Below are positions 44,971 through 54,641 of a stretch of DNA of 64,000 nucleotides, piece by piece. Source of the DNA: an uncultured Bacteroidales bacterium (lineage in GTDB: Bacteria > Bacteroidota > Bacteroidia > Bacteroidales > Bacteroidaceae); contig CALGJF010000067.1 in the NCBI GenBank assembly GCA_937914945.1, positions 1 through 64,000 of the forward strand, in the 5' to 3' direction. The notes under the pieces are model-generated. The model was not told the DNA's origin, searched no databases, and saw only the letters and a program-made list of their open reading frames with translations. Both the position numbers and the translations under genes were made by a program. The first letter of the stretch is position 1; every line of letters starts with the position of its first letter.

Positions 44971-47628
44971 ATGGATTACAACGAATTCGACGAGAAGATA
45001 AACGAGATGAACGAGGAGCCCATAGAGGCAGCCGAAGAGGGCATGGAACAGGGCAAGCACCAACATAAAGTGTCGAGCGAGGATGTTACCCACAAACTTA
45101 CGGGTATGTACCAGAATTGGTTCCTCGACTATGCCTCGTATGTAATTCTGGAACGCGCCGTTCCACACCTGTATGACGGATTAAAACCGGTACAGCGACG
45201 CATCCTGCATGCCATGCGCGAACTTGATGACGGGCGTTACAACAAGGTGGCCAACATTGTGGGCCACACCATGCAATATCACCCACACGGCGACGCATCC
45301 ATTGCCGGTGCGCTTGTGCAACTTGGACAGAAGGACCTCCTCATCGACTGGCAGGGGAACTGGGGAAACATTTTCACAGGCGACTCGGCAGCCGCACCAC
45401 GTTACATAGAGGCACGCCTCTCGCATTTTGCTCACGACGTTGTATTCAATCCCAAAACAACCGAATGGAAATTATCGTATGACGGGCGCAACAAGGAGCC
45501 CATCACACTGCCTGTAAAATTTCCATTATTGCTTGTTCAGGGAGTGGAAGGTATTGCCGTGGGACTCTCCTCAAAGATTCTGCCACACAACTTCAACGAG
45601 GTGTGCGATGCTGCAATAGCCTACCTGAACAAAGAAGAGTTCACACTCTACCCCGATTTCCAGACAGGCGGCTGCATAGATGTTTCGCGTTACCACGACG
45701 GCGACCGCACCGGACGAGTACGCATACGCGCAAAAATATCCAAATCGGACGATAACAAAACACTTACCATCACCGAGATACCCTACGGAAAGACCACACC
45801 GCTCATAATAGAATCCATTTTGAAGGCGGTGGACAATGGCAAAATAAAGATACGCAAGGTTGACGACAACACATCGGACAAGGTTGAAATTCTTGTGCAT
45901 CTTGCACCCGGTGTATCATCGGACAAGACCATTGATGCCTTATACGCTTTCACCGACTGCGAGATAAGCATCACACCCTGTTGCTGTGTGATAGACGACC
46001 ACACTCCCCGTTTCCTCACCGTGAGCGACCTGCTGCGCCGCTCCGTCGATGGAACAAAAGAACTGCTGCGCCAGGAGTTGCAGATACGCCGAGGCGAGTT
46101 GCTTGAACAGCTGCACTTTGCATCGCTCGAAAGCATATTCATTGAGGAACGCATATACAAGGACAAGGAGTTTGAGCAGGCAAAAGACATGGACACCGCG
46201 CTTGCCCACATCGACAGCCGCCTCACCCCCTACAAAGAGACTTTCATACGCGAAATAACACGCGACGACCTCTTGCGCCTTATGGAGATAAAAATGGCAA
46301 GAATACTGCGTTTCAACAAGGACAAGGCCGAGGAACTTATCGCACGCCTGCAAAAGGATATTAAGGAAATTGACCGCCAGCTGGGCCGCATGACCGAGGT
46401 AACCATCAAATGGTTCACCATGCTCAAAGAGAAGTATGGCAGCCGCTACCCCCGACAGACCGAGATACGCAACTTCGACACCATTGTAGCCGCAAAAGTC
46501 ATCGAGGCCAATCAAAAACTATACATCAACCGTGCCGAAGGCTTCATAGGAACATCGTTGAAGAAAGACGAGTTTGTAACCAACTGCTCGGACATCGACG
46601 ATATCATTCTTTTCTACAAAGACGGAAAGTACAAAGTGGTGAAGGTGAGCGAGAAACTATTTGTGGGCAAAAATGTGATACACGTGGATGTGTTCAAGAA
46701 GAACGACAAACGCACCATATACAACGTGGTTTATCGCGACGGCAAGAACGGCATACACTTTATAAAACGCTTTGCTGCAACAGGTATGACACGCGACCGC
46801 GAATACGACCTCACACAAGGTACGCCCGGTTCAAAGATTGCATACTTTACCGCAAACCCCAACGGCGAGGCCGAAGTAATAAAGGTGCAGTTACGCCCCA
46901 ACCCTCGCTTGCGCATAGCAACCATTGAGAAAGATTTCAGCACCATTGCCATAAAAGGGCGACAATCTATGGGCAACATTCTCACCAAGAACGAGGTGAT
47001 GCGCATAACGCTGAAAAAACATGGAAGTTCCACCCTCGGAGGCCGCAAGGTGTGGTTCGACCGCGACATCCTGCGTATAAACTTCGACAACCACGGAGAG
47101 TACATCGGCGAGTTCCACAACGACGACAAGATACTTGTAATAAGGGAGAACGGTGAGTTCTATCTGTCGCCCATAGACCTTAACAACCACTACGAGGACG
47201 ACCTCATGGTTATTGAGAAATACGACCCCGCAAAAGTGTGGTCGGCAGCACTGTTCGATGCGTCGCAGCAGGGCTATCCCTATGTAAAACGCTTTACCTT
47301 GGAGGCAAATGCCCGCCGACAGAACTGCCTTGGCGACCACAAGGACAACAAACTCATATGGTTCACAAGCACCGCCTTCCCACGCATACAGGTGATGTTT
47401 GGCGGCAACGACCAATTCCGCGAGCCTTTGGTAATAGAACTTGACGAATTCATAGCTGTTAAGAGTTTCAAGGCAAGGGGCAAACGACTCACCACATACG
47501 AGATAGACGAGATAATAGAGCTGGAACCCACCAAATTCCCGCCCGAGCCCGAGCCGGTTGAAGAGGAGCCCGTTGCAGATGAGCCCGACAGTGCCGAACC
47601 CGAGCAGTTATCACTATTCAACGAATGA
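44971..47628 (+). CDS. parC: Type IIA topoisomerase subunit A, topoisomerase IV-like
   Basis: The 885-residue subunit breaks and rejoins DNA for decatenation. The catalytic Tyr is Tyr145 in AAPRYIEARL. The winged-helix region with GLKPVQRRILHAM, the tower/coiled-coil part and C-terminal beta-pinwheel blades (from about 500) are recognisable, followed by an acidic tail ending EQLSLFNE. The position next to DUF3316 is the usual place of the topoisomerase IV A gene in Bacteroidales, which favours parC over gyrA. The stop overlaps the next start by four bases (ATGA). Confidence 0.9.
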   Translation: MDYNEFDEKINEMNEEPIEAAEEGMEQGKHQHKVSSEDVTHKLTGMYQNWFLDYASYVILERAVPHLYDGLKPVQRRILHAMRELDDGRYNKVANIVGHTMQYHPHGDASIAGALVQLGQKDLLIDWQGNWGNIFTGDSAAAPRYIEARLSHFAHDVVFNPKTTEWKLSYDGRNKEPITLPVKFPLLLVQGVEGIAVGLSSKILPHNFNEVCDAAIAYLNKEEFTLYPDFQTGGCIDVSRYHDGDRTGRVRIRAKISKSDDNKTLTITEIPYGKTTPLIIESILKAVDNGKIKIRKVDDNTSDKVEILVHLAPGVSSDKTIDALYAFTDCEISITPCCCVIDDHTPRFLTVSDLLRRSVDGTKELLRQELQIRRGELLEQLHFASLESIFIEERIYKDKEFEQAKDMDTALAHIDSRLTPYKETFIREITRDDLLRLMEIKMARILRFNKDKAEELIARLQKDIKEIDRQLGRMTEVTIKWFTMLKEKYGSRYPRQTEIRNFDTIVAAKVIEANQKLYINRAEGFIGTSLKKDEFVTNCSDIDDIILFYKDGKYKVVKVSEKLFVGKNVIHVDVFKKNDKRTIYNVVYRDGKNGIHFIKRFAATGMTRDREYDLTQGTPGSKIAYFTANPNGEAEVIKVQLRPNPRLRIATIEKDFSTIAIKGRQSMGNILTKNEVMRITLKKHGSSTLGGRKVWFDRDILRINFDNHGEYIGEFHNDDKILVIRENGEFYLSPIDLNNHYEDDLMVIEKYDPAKVWSAALFDASQQGYPYVKRFTLEANARRQNCLGDHKDNKLIWFTSTAFPRIQVMFGGNDQFREPLVIELDEFIAVKSFKARGKRLTTYEIDEIIELEPTKFPPEPEPVEEEPVADEPDSAEPEQLSLFNE

Positions 47629-48482
47629 TAAAAAGAGCCCTTATATACATCCTTGCATTGTTGTGCGCACCGCTCATGCTGTGCGCACAACACATTGCAG
47701 GCGACAGCATAGTTCCCGAGAGGCTGGTTGTTAAATGTTCGTCATACGGAGTAACATACATGAACAACCTCGACACCTACCTGTCGGGCTACAACCACAC
47801 AGGGCGCGGTCTCTACTACTCGCACGAGAAGTTCCGCGACGCACGCACAGGCTGCTACCGTTGGAAATATCAGACACTGCTCACCGCCAACATTGGCTTT
47901 ACAACGCTGCATGATAACACGCAGCTGTCGGGCATGGTAAATTACAATTGGAGCGGTTTCCACCCTTTCAAACTGAACAGCCGCACACAGCTGCTTGCCG
48001 GAGCGCAGATACAGCTCGCCGGGGGTGCGCTATACATACCCACCAACGGCAACAATCTTGTATCGGTAAAACTGAGAACAGCTCTTGCGGCATCGGGAGC
48101 AGCCATACACCACATACCCTCGAAGCGAGGAGATTATGTACTGCGTTGCCAGATAGACATCCCGCTCATAGGAGCCATGTTCGCCCCCGAATTCGGGCAA
48201 TCCTATTACGAGATATTCGGCTTGGAAAACTACAGCCGCACCATTGCCTTCTCGCACCCCTTCAACAGCCCCTCGGTGCGCGGACTATTATCGGTGGATA
48301 TCCCTGTTGCATGGCGCAAGAAGAGCGCTACCATACGCCTGTCGTACACCGCCGATATATTCCAAAGCGATATCAACGACATACGCACCCACCTATATAA
48401 CCATGCATTCACCGTGGGTGTGGTAAAAACCATATACAAGGTGAAAAAAGATGACAAAGTAATACACTATTCACCATTTTAG
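47625..48482 (+). CDS. DUF3316 protein, exported beta-rich
   Basis: The 285-residue protein has a signal peptide (1-22, MLCAQ) and is rich in beta-strand patterns with aromatic ends (ARTGCYRWKYQTLLTANIGFTTL, IRLSYTADIF). It matches DUF3316, found next to topoisomerase IV A in Bacteroidales; the function is unknown, and an outer-membrane location is inferred. Its ATG overlaps the parC stop, and the S41 peptidase gene starts three bases after its own stop, so all three are translationally linked. Confidence 0.85.
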   Translation: MIKRALIYILALLCAPLMLCAQHIAGDSIVPERLVVKCSSYGVTYMNNLDTYLSGYNHTGRGLYYSHEKFRDARTGCYRWKYQTLLTANIGFTTLHDNTQLSGMVNYNWSGFHPFKLNSRTQLLAGAQIQLAGGALYIPTNGNNLVSVKLRTALAASGAAIHHIPSKRGDYVLRCQIDIPLIGAMFAPEFGQSYYEIFGLENYSRTIAFSHPFNSPSVRGLLSVDIPVAWRKKSATIRLSYTADIFQSDINDIRTHLYNHAFTVGVVKTIYKVKKDDKVIHYSPF

Positions 48483-48485
48483 TCA

Positions 48486-49526
48486 ATGATAAAAAGAGCT
48501 ATTACATACACCATACTGCTGCTTGCAACCATTATCACAGGCTGCGTGGAGGAGGATTCGTTCAGCAACTCGCCACAAGGCAACTACGATGCTTTGTGGA
48601 GTCTCATAGACGAACGATACTGTTTCTTTGAGCATGCCAAGAATAAGTATGGACTGGATTGGAACGATGTATATCACAAATACAAGCCACAAGTAGATGC
48701 CGCAAAAAACAACGCCGAATTGTTTGACATATACGGCGAGATGCTGCGCGAACTGCGCGACGGGCACGTAAACCTCGTATCGGACTACGGCACCATATAC
48801 TATTGGGATTGGAATCTCAATCACCCGCTCAATTTCAGCGATTCGCTGCAACGCAACTACCTTGGAAACAATTTCCGCCTGACACAAGGCATAAAATACA
48901 CCACCCTGCCAAGCGACATCGGATATATATACCTTGAAAGCTTTGAGGGTGGCATAAGCAGCGACAATGTGAGCCTGATGCTATTGCGCCTTGCCGAATG
49001 CAAAGGAATAATCATTGATATAAGGAACAACGGCGGTGGGCTGCTCACATCGGCCGAGGCACTTGCCCAACATTTTGTAACGGAAAAGACACACTGCGGA
49101 TATATACAACACAAAACAGGCAAAGGACACAACGACTTTTCTGCACCCGAGCCACTATACCTTGAACCCAAGGGAGCTATCTGGAAGAAGCCGGTTATAG
49201 TGCTGACCAACCGTGGAGTATATAGCGCAGCCAACCATTTTGTGATGCTCATGAAACCACTGCCTCAGGTAATGGTAATTGGCGACAAGACCGGCGGAGG
49301 CTCGGGGCTGCCAATGGGCAACACACTACCCAACGGCTGGACAGTGCGATTCTCGGCATGCCCGATATTGGACATCGATGGCAATCACACTGAGTTCGGC
49401 ATTGCGCCACACGAAGAGGTACACATAACCACCACCGACTGGAACAATGGGCACGACACCATAATTGAGCGGGCTATAGAGATTATAAACTCGCTATACG
49501 AGGAAAATAACAACAAAAAAGATTGA
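48486..49526 (+). CDS. S41-family (C-terminal-processing-like) peptidase lipoprotein
   Basis: The 346-residue protein has a lipoprotein signal (lipobox ITGC, Cys20). An N-terminal helical region (DALWSLIDERYCFF) typical of Bacteroidota S41 proteins is followed by the peptidase core: GIIIDIRNNGGG, the nucleophile Ser in NRGVYSAANHFV and GDKTGGGSGLP. It has no clear PDZ domain. It probably degrades or processes envelope proteins. It starts three bases after the DUF3316 stop and ends just before the tRNA-Leu promoter. Confidence 0.88.
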   Translation: MIKRAITYTILLLATIITGCVEEDSFSNSPQGNYDALWSLIDERYCFFEHAKNKYGLDWNDVYHKYKPQVDAAKNNAELFDIYGEMLRELRDGHVNLVSDYGTIYYWDWNLNHPLNFSDSLQRNYLGNNFRLTQGIKYTTLPSDIGYIYLESFEGGISSDNVSLMLLRLAECKGIIIDIRNNGGGLLTSAEALAQHFVTEKTHCGYIQHKTGKGHNDFSAPEPLYLEPKGAIWKKPVIVLTNRGVYSAANHFVMLMKPLPQVMVIGDKTGGGSGLPMGNTLPNGWTVRFSACPILDIDGNHTEFGIAPHEEVHITTTDWNNGHDTIIERAIEIINSLYEENNNKKD

Positions 49527-49545
49527 TTATATAAAAAAAAAACGC

Positions 49546-49554
49546 TACCTTTGC
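49546..49554 (+). promoter_or_regulatory. Promoter of tRNA-Leu
   Basis: TACCTTTGC matches the -7 consensus, and a TTG at 49523-49525 gives the expected -33 spacing of about 20 bases. It lies about 40 bases before the tRNA. Confidence 0.7.
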
Positions 49555-49593
49555 AACACCTTAACAAAAAGGTACCGCGTCTAATAAACGCCC

Positions 49594-49675
49594 GCGCCTG
49601 TGGCGAAATTGGTAGACGCGCCAGACTTAGGATCTGGTGTTGAGAGACGTGTAGGTTCGAGTCCTATCAGGCGCA
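49594..49675 (+). tRNA. tRNA-Leu (anticodon UAG)
   Basis: A seven-base acceptor stem GCGCCTG / CAGGCGC with discriminator A frames an 82-base cloverleaf. The anticodon stem CCAGA / TCTGG holds the loop CTTAGGA with anticodon TAG (reads CUA and probably other CUN codons). The long variable arm (around TGTTGAGAGACGT) fits class II tRNA-Leu. The 3' CCA is not encoded. Confidence 0.96.
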
Positions 49676-49678
49676 CAA

Positions 49679-49723
49679 CAAGAGGATGTATTTTGTAGAG
49701 TATCAACAAAATACATCCTCTTG
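49679..49723 (+). terminator. Terminator of tRNA-Leu
   Basis: Arms of 18 bases (49679-49696 and 49706-49723) are exact reverse complements around a nine-base loop, and T-rich sequence follows. Confidence 0.8.
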
Positions 49724-49800
49724 TTTCTATTTCTGTCAACCAATTGTCAACCGAACTTTATATAAAAGCATCAGAGGTCATCTTCAATATCGCACGCATA

Positions 49801-49842
49801 AATCAATGCCTTCCAAAGCCGCGGCTTTGAAAGGCATTGATT
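49801..49842. terminator. Long hairpin between tRNA-Leu and the small peptide gene
   Basis: Arms 49801-49821 and 49822-49842 pair over 21 bases with one mismatch. T-rich sequence follows on the plus strand. It lies 29 bases beyond the stop of the small peptide gene on the minus strand and could end that transcript, although its minus-strand exit is not U-rich. Confidence 0.5.
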
Positions 49843-49870
49843 TTAGATTATACTGTTTACTACAATCACA

Positions 49871-50044
49871 CTATTTCTTCTCCCATAAGTTGCCCCATGA
49901 GCCTTGATTTCTGTTGCCAAGATGCTCGCTACCACCTTCACCGTCTTCAATTTCAATCTTTTCGCTTGCAGCTATTATGGTATTGCACTCTACTGCGATA
50001 TACATCGCAAAGGGCGAAATATAATTCTTTTTCATATTAGTCAT
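49871..50044 (-). CDS. Small peptide (57 residues) directly downstream of the sialidase gene
   Basis: Reading the minus strand from the ATG at 50044 gives an open frame of 57 codons; an internal ATG at 50035 would give 54. It begins MTNMKKNYISPFAMYIAVEC, is followed by an acidic/Gly-rich part and ends GNRNQGSWGNLWEKK. The start lies four bases after the sialidase stop, so the two are probably cotranscribed. The pattern 'MKKxYxxP...IxVE...IxAxSE' followed by a short tail with 'WGNLW' recalls unnamed short peptides I associate with Bacteroidales genomes. No signal-peptidase site is clear. Function unknown. Confidence 0.6.
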   Translation of the reverse strand: MTNMKKNYISPFAMYIAVECNTIIAASEKIEIEDGEGGSEHLGNRNQGSWGNLWEKK

Positions 50045-50048
50045 AATT

Positions 50049-53000
50049 TTAATAGATTACTTTATTTCCGTTTACAATGTATATACCTTTTACAGGGTTG
50101 GCAACGGGGCGACCAAAGAGGTCGTATATGCGACCATCACCTGTACCCTCGGCCTCCACTGTTTCTATGCCTGTTGTTCCGGGGAAGCGGAAACTGAATG
50201 CCGCAGCCTGCTCCTCGCTTATGCTCATATACATTTTGAAACCACCTATGTCGGTACCTGTATATTTGCGCATAACGACACCAACCACATTATTATTCTC
50301 GTCCCTCTTTGTCTGCAAGGTATATGGGTTTTCCACACCGCTTGCAGCTATCGCGTTTATGGTACCAAGCAAGTGATTTTCACCCGTAAACTCCACATTA
50401 TCGGTAATAACGAAATCGTATGTACCCTCGGCTCCTTTGAGTATTACAGCCTGCCTTGCAGGGATTACACCGTCGAACGAATAGAGGTCGATGTACTCGC
50501 CATTGATAACTGCACGGTATGCAGAAACACCTTGAGGGATTTCTACCGCCACAGGTGCATGGAATGTAGAATAACCCACCTCGCTTATTGTTACGGGGAG
50601 AGCTTCCACCTCCTCTATGCTGTGGTCGTGTGCCGCGCATGTATTATTTTTACAGTGGTCGGAGAAGTAGTTCGTGCCACTAATGTTGGCGTGCAAGAAC
50701 GATGTAAGCGCGATTGTGTATTTACCTTTGACACGGGGACTCTCGTCAAAAGTAACCGTTCCGCCTGCAACACCGACACCTTGCAATCCTCTTGAATAAT
50801 CATCCTCTTTGAGATATTTTCCCGCGGTATAAGAGAGTAGCTGGCCGTCGGCATAATAGAATATCGATGCTGCGCCCTTGTCGGCAGTGTAAGCCACACC
50901 TTTAACAGTTGATGCCACACCTTGCAAATATTTTACACCGGTATCACCACCATAATCGTATGATATTCTATAGAAATTACCGGGCTCTGGCATATTAAGC
51001 ACCATTCCCTCGCCAAGCGCAGCGTATGCAATCAACTTGTTGAGTTTTACATTGCCGGCATCGTTCATTGCAACCTTTGCCTCGGCAAGAAGTTCCTGAT
51101 TTGCTTCGGCAGCGTTGTACTCTCCCAATTTATCGCCAAGCGAAGATACCACTGTGGTTGCCTCGGAAACAAGAGCATCATAATCGGGCGCTGCAACAAT
51201 CTTCACCCAAGCACCTTGGTGTGCGTTTCCATTGTAGTTTGTAGCAAAGCCATAGCTTGCCGATGTAGAGCATACATATCCCTTGGCACCATCGATTTCC
51301 GATGCCAATGCATAGTCGCCATGGTAGCTCGCAGCATCGGGCACAAGGGTAAATGCGGTGGCGTAAGCCTCGTCGGCATACGATACGTTCTTTGCATTGC
51401 CGTTGGCGACATTATCCACCTTTATAAACTTGCCTGTGAGCTTGTTCTTGAAGGTGAACGCGAAGCTGTTGTCCACATTGTATATTGCCCAGCTTATTTT
51501 GTCGGCATAATTTTGGGTGTTATATTGGCTGTTGCCATAAGCCACAGCCTCGGTAACCTTGGGCACATTAGTATCATTTTCGCTGCTTGCCGAAAGGTAT
51601 ATTGGGTGCCCTGTATTTGTATTAGAGGGGAAATAGATATTATACCATGCGGTATTATCGGCGTTACTTACCTCGAACGAGAACTCCACGGTATTGGTGT
51701 AGTCGTATGATACACCATCACTTGCCAATCGGTAACGAGCTCTGTCGCCTATTGATGCAATAAAGGGATATTTTGCTTTCAACACATCATTAACCTCGCT
51801 CAATACGCAATTTTCAAGTACATCGCTGAATGTGTTGCCGTTTGCATCGGTGAGAGTAACATTAACTGTACCCGCAACCGTGAAGTCGGTTATTGCTGTT
51901 GATTTAATTGGTTTGAATGTAACATCATCGGTAAATTTATATACACCGTCGCTTGCCCAATCGAGTGAGAAACGTACAAAACGCATGGTGTAACCACCGA
52001 ACACGCCATTCTCCTCGTAATATACACCAAGCGTACCATCGGGGAGAACAACAGCCGCGCTGTATGCCGAGCCTCTGGGACAGATTGTTTTGGCATTGCC
52101 GAATGTGGCACCCTCGTCGGTCGATAGTGCTATGCTCACATTCTGGCGGCTACCGCTGTTGGGCAATGTTTGGAATGCTATATTCCATGGGTTACCCTCC
52201 AATGTGGAGCACCATACCATATACTCGCCATCACAAGCATTACCGCTGATACCGCTGGTGAAACGTGTCTGTGAGGGGTTGTGCCATGTAGCGCCCTCGT
52301 CCGAGGTGTAGTTGTAGTAGTTGTAACCGCTTGCACGAACGCTGATGGCAAGGTCGCCGTTGTTGCGCTCAAGTGTCTTGGGTTCATCGGCACTCTTTGT
52401 ACCGCTTGTACCGCTTACATACCAATTCTTGCCACCATCGTCGCTCATAAAGAAGTAGAAATTCTGGCTGTTATCGGCCTCGCGATTCACAAAGCTCGAT
52501 ACGAGTGTTCCGTTACGTCTTTGCAAAGCAGCTCCCGAGCCCGAGAAACCACTCTTCCAAGTATTGGTGTTGGGGTTTGAGCAGTTTGCACCAAAGAGGT
52601 CGTCGGTGTGATCAACGGGCGCGTCCCATGTGATACCGCCGTCGCGGCTGGTAATGGTCTTCCAACGGGGAGGCTCTGCGGCCGTACCTGCAAAGAAACC
52701 ATGGCCGTATGTACCGGCGCTGGTCATTATACCTACAATCTCGCCATTGTCGCGATTGGTAACTATTGAAGCATCGCCGTGGCCATAATTGCCACCGGTC
52801 TCTGCTGTACCGGCTACCGTTACGGGGTCGCTCCATGTTTTTCCATTATCCTCGGAGTACTGTGCAACGAGGTAGCAGTGCGAAGGAAGGTCGCTGTTGT
52901 GAGCCTTGCGGTCATCGGTCAATGTTACAAGGCGTGCGCCATCTTTCGACACTGTTATCGCGGGTATGCGGTAGTAAAGCGAGCCTTTATCCATAGGCAT

Positions 53001-54431
53001 GAGCACGGCACCCTCAGAAAGGAATATTGTAACCGCATATGCAGGGTTGCCGTTCCCCTCGGCAATCTCCTTGCCATCGACCATGTAGCTCAAAATCTCG
53101 GTGTCCACGGTGTTACCCTCTTTTGCGTCTGCAGCAATGTCGTATGTTATCCACAGATAGTGGTCGCCCACGGCAAGTTCTTTGCTGCCTGTTATGGTAA
53201 ATGTGCCGTCATCGGCAAGTGTTACGGCTTCACCAAACTGCTCGCCATTTTGTTCGCGCCAGCTCATTTTGTTTTCGGGGTCTATGAACAACTCTCGCGA
53301 ATTGGTGGCAAAGTATGCCTTAACATTGGTAATATCGGCACTGTTTGTACCTGCAAATCGGCCTGTTACACCTTGGAAGGCACAAGTACCTGTGAGACCT
53401 GTTACACGAATGGTGGAGCGCACGATGGGCTGATCGGTATTGCCTATACCGGTGCTCACCTTGCCCTGCACCACGATGGTATTTGCAACCACGGCTTCGG
53501 GATTGCTTACATCTACCTCGTCGAATTTCCAAAGCGACGCATTACCGCTTTCCGCAGCCCAACGCACAATGAGCGCACCCGCCTGCTGCGCATGCAATTC
53601 GGTACCTGTATCCTTTATAATAAAATAGTCGTGAGCCTCTTCAATTGTATAGATATAGTTGGCAGCATCGGCCTTGCCGAATGCAGTACCGCCACCTGTT
53701 CCATTGCCGGCTGTTCCAATATACTCACCTCTGTAATTCTTGATGGCGAGCTTTCCATCCTGCTCCCAGAAACTCCAAATGCGGTCGGCGCTGAAAGATT
53801 TATCACCAAAACGCATGCGGTCGGCCTCGCTATCGTAGTACATAACCTTGTTTTTGCAATACTCTTTTGTTGCAGCACTTGTTATGTAGTACCAATACTG
53901 CTCTTCGTCAGTGCTCACTTGGGGTTTCTCTTGCTTGTCCTCTTTTATCTTTACCGTAAAATCGGTGAGCAACACACCTTTTCCATTTGTACCTGCCAAT
54001 ACAAACGACACACTCGACAGTTTTTGTTTTGTAGCACTCAAAGTTCTTGCTGTGGTGCTTGTCGTATAGGCTGTACCGTCGCTCATGGTGAACGAGAGAG
54101 CTGTATCGTGATTATTATTGGCAAACGTAAAACTATACTCTTCTATCACATAGCCTGCGGGAGGTGCAAGCGTGTAGGTTGATGTCGCGGCAGAACCCGT
54201 CATCATCTGTATGTTATCACCAACCCAATTCATGTTATTCGCACCGCAAGAGAATTGCAATTGCGGTTCGGCAGTGCTCTTCCATGCACTGTTCCAGGCT
54301 TGGTTTACCGATTCACCACGATAGAGGCTGCCTGTGGTTTTGTCCACGGTATATTCTACCGTTGCTATTTCCGTGGCCCACACGCACATGGTGCATATAA
54401 GAGCCAACAAGGTAAGTAGTTTACTTTTCAT
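50049..54431 (-). CDS. Secreted multidomain sialidase (GH33, BNR repeats)
   Basis: It releases terminal sialic acid from host glycoconjugates. The 1460-residue protein has a signal peptide (1-19), a beta-rich N-terminal region (about 20-165), a ricin-like module (about 175-305), a region like the BNR-associated N-terminal domain (about 315-470), then the six-bladed propeller (about 475-840). Catalytic-type motifs are YRIP (Arg488), SVRA (Arg699), PRGSAYS (Arg786), LTDDR and YYEE. Asp-boxes are seen near 526, 595, 663, 710 and 770. About 600 C-terminal residues hold further lectin-like modules and end in YDLFGR...KGIYIVNGNKVIY, a T9SS-type tail. The stop lies four bases before a small peptide gene. 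Confidence 0.93.
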   Translation of the reverse strand: MKSKLLTLLALICTMCVWATEIATVEYTVDKTTGSLYRGESVNQAWNSAWKSTAEPQLQFSCGANNMNWVGDNIQMMTGSAATSTYTLAPPAGYVIEEYSFTFANNNHDTALSFTMSDGTAYTTSTTARTLSATKQKLSSVSFVLAGTNGKGVLLTDFTVKIKEDKQEKPQVSTDEEQYWYYITSAATKEYCKNKVMYYDSEADRMRFGDKSFSADRIWSFWEQDGKLAIKNYRGEYIGTAGNGTGGGTAFGKADAANYIYTIEEAHDYFIIKDTGTELHAQQAGALIVRWAAESGNASLWKFDEVDVSNPEAVVANTIVVQGKVSTGIGNTDQPIVRSTIRVTGLTGTCAFQGVTGRFAGTNSADITNVKAYFATNSRELFIDPENKMSWREQNGEQFGEAVTLADDGTFTITGSKELAVGDHYLWITYDIAADAKEGNTVDTEILSYMVDGKEIAEGNGNPAYAVTIFLSEGAVLMPMDKGSLYYRIPAITVSKDGARLVTLTDDRKAHNSDLPSHCYLVAQYSEDNGKTWSDPVTVAGTAETGGNYGHGDASIVTNRDNGEIVGIMTSAGTYGHGFFAGTAAEPPRWKTITSRDGGITWDAPVDHTDDLFGANCSNPNTNTWKSGFSGSGAALQRRNGTLVSSFVNREADNSQNFYFFMSDDGGKNWYVSGTSGTKSADEPKTLERNNGDLAISVRASGYNYYNYTSDEGATWHNPSQTRFTSGISGNACDGEYMVWCSTLEGNPWNIAFQTLPNSGSRQNVSIALSTDEGATFGNAKTICPRGSAYSAAVVLPDGTLGVYYEENGVFGGYTMRFVRFSLDWASDGVYKFTDDVTFKPIKSTAITDFTVAGTVNVTLTDANGNTFSDVLENCVLSEVNDVLKAKYPFIASIGDRARYRLASDGVSYDYTNTVEFSFEVSNADNTAWYNIYFPSNTNTGHPIYLSASSENDTNVPKVTEAVAYGNSQYNTQNYADKISWAIYNVDNSFAFTFKNKLTGKFIKVDNVANGNAKNVSYADEAYATAFTLVPDAASYHGDYALASEIDGAKGYVCSTSASYGFATNYNGNAHQGAWVKIVAAPDYDALVSEATTVVSSLGDKLGEYNAAEANQELLAEAKVAMNDAGNVKLNKLIAYAALGEGMVLNMPEPGNFYRISYDYGGDTGVKYLQGVASTVKGVAYTADKGAASIFYYADGQLLSYTAGKYLKEDDYSRGLQGVGVAGGTVTFDESPRVKGKYTIALTSFLHANISGTNYFSDHCKNNTCAAHDHSIEEVEALPVTISEVGYSTFHAPVAVEIPQGVSAYRAVINGEYIDLYSFDGVIPARQAVILKGAEGTYDFVITDNVEFTGENHLLGTINAIAASGVENPYTLQTKRDENNNVVGVVMRKYTGTDIGGFKMYMSISEEQAAAFSFRFPGTTGIETVEAEGTGDGRIYDLFGRPVANPVKGIYIVNGNKVIY

Positions 54432-54514
54432 AGATTAAATTTTAACGATTTGTTTTAAGTTTTTTCATTTATAATATCACTATTTTTGGAACAGTTGCCA
54501 CACCGCTCCATTTT

Positions 54515-54523
54515 ACAAATATA
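54515..54523 (-). promoter_or_regulatory. Candidate -7 element of the sialidase gene
   Basis: The minus-strand reading TATATTTGT matches the consensus except for the last base. It lies about 85 bases upstream of the start at 54431. Confidence 0.5.
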
Positions 54524-54588
54524 TGATAAAATTTACAAATTGCAAACTACTATGCCAAAAACCACATAACACACAGACTAATAACACG

Positions 54589-54618
54589 CAAAGCTAGGGG
54601 CAGCTGCCCCTAGCTTTG
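54589..54618 (-). terminator. Terminator of the sulfatase/maturase/NagB-like operon
   Basis: This is a perfect 30-base palindrome with 15-base GC-rich arms, 24 bases beyond the stop of the NagB-like gene at 54642. On the minus strand the exit is only mildly U-rich. Confidence 0.7.
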
Positions 54619-54641
54619 TATATTATTTATGTACTTTATTC

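Noticed and set aside
49735..49752. Integration site or element remnant next to tRNA-Leu
   Set aside because: A short direct repeat GTCAACC (49735 and 49746) is present, but there is no integrase gene and no copy of the tRNA 3' end within the window.
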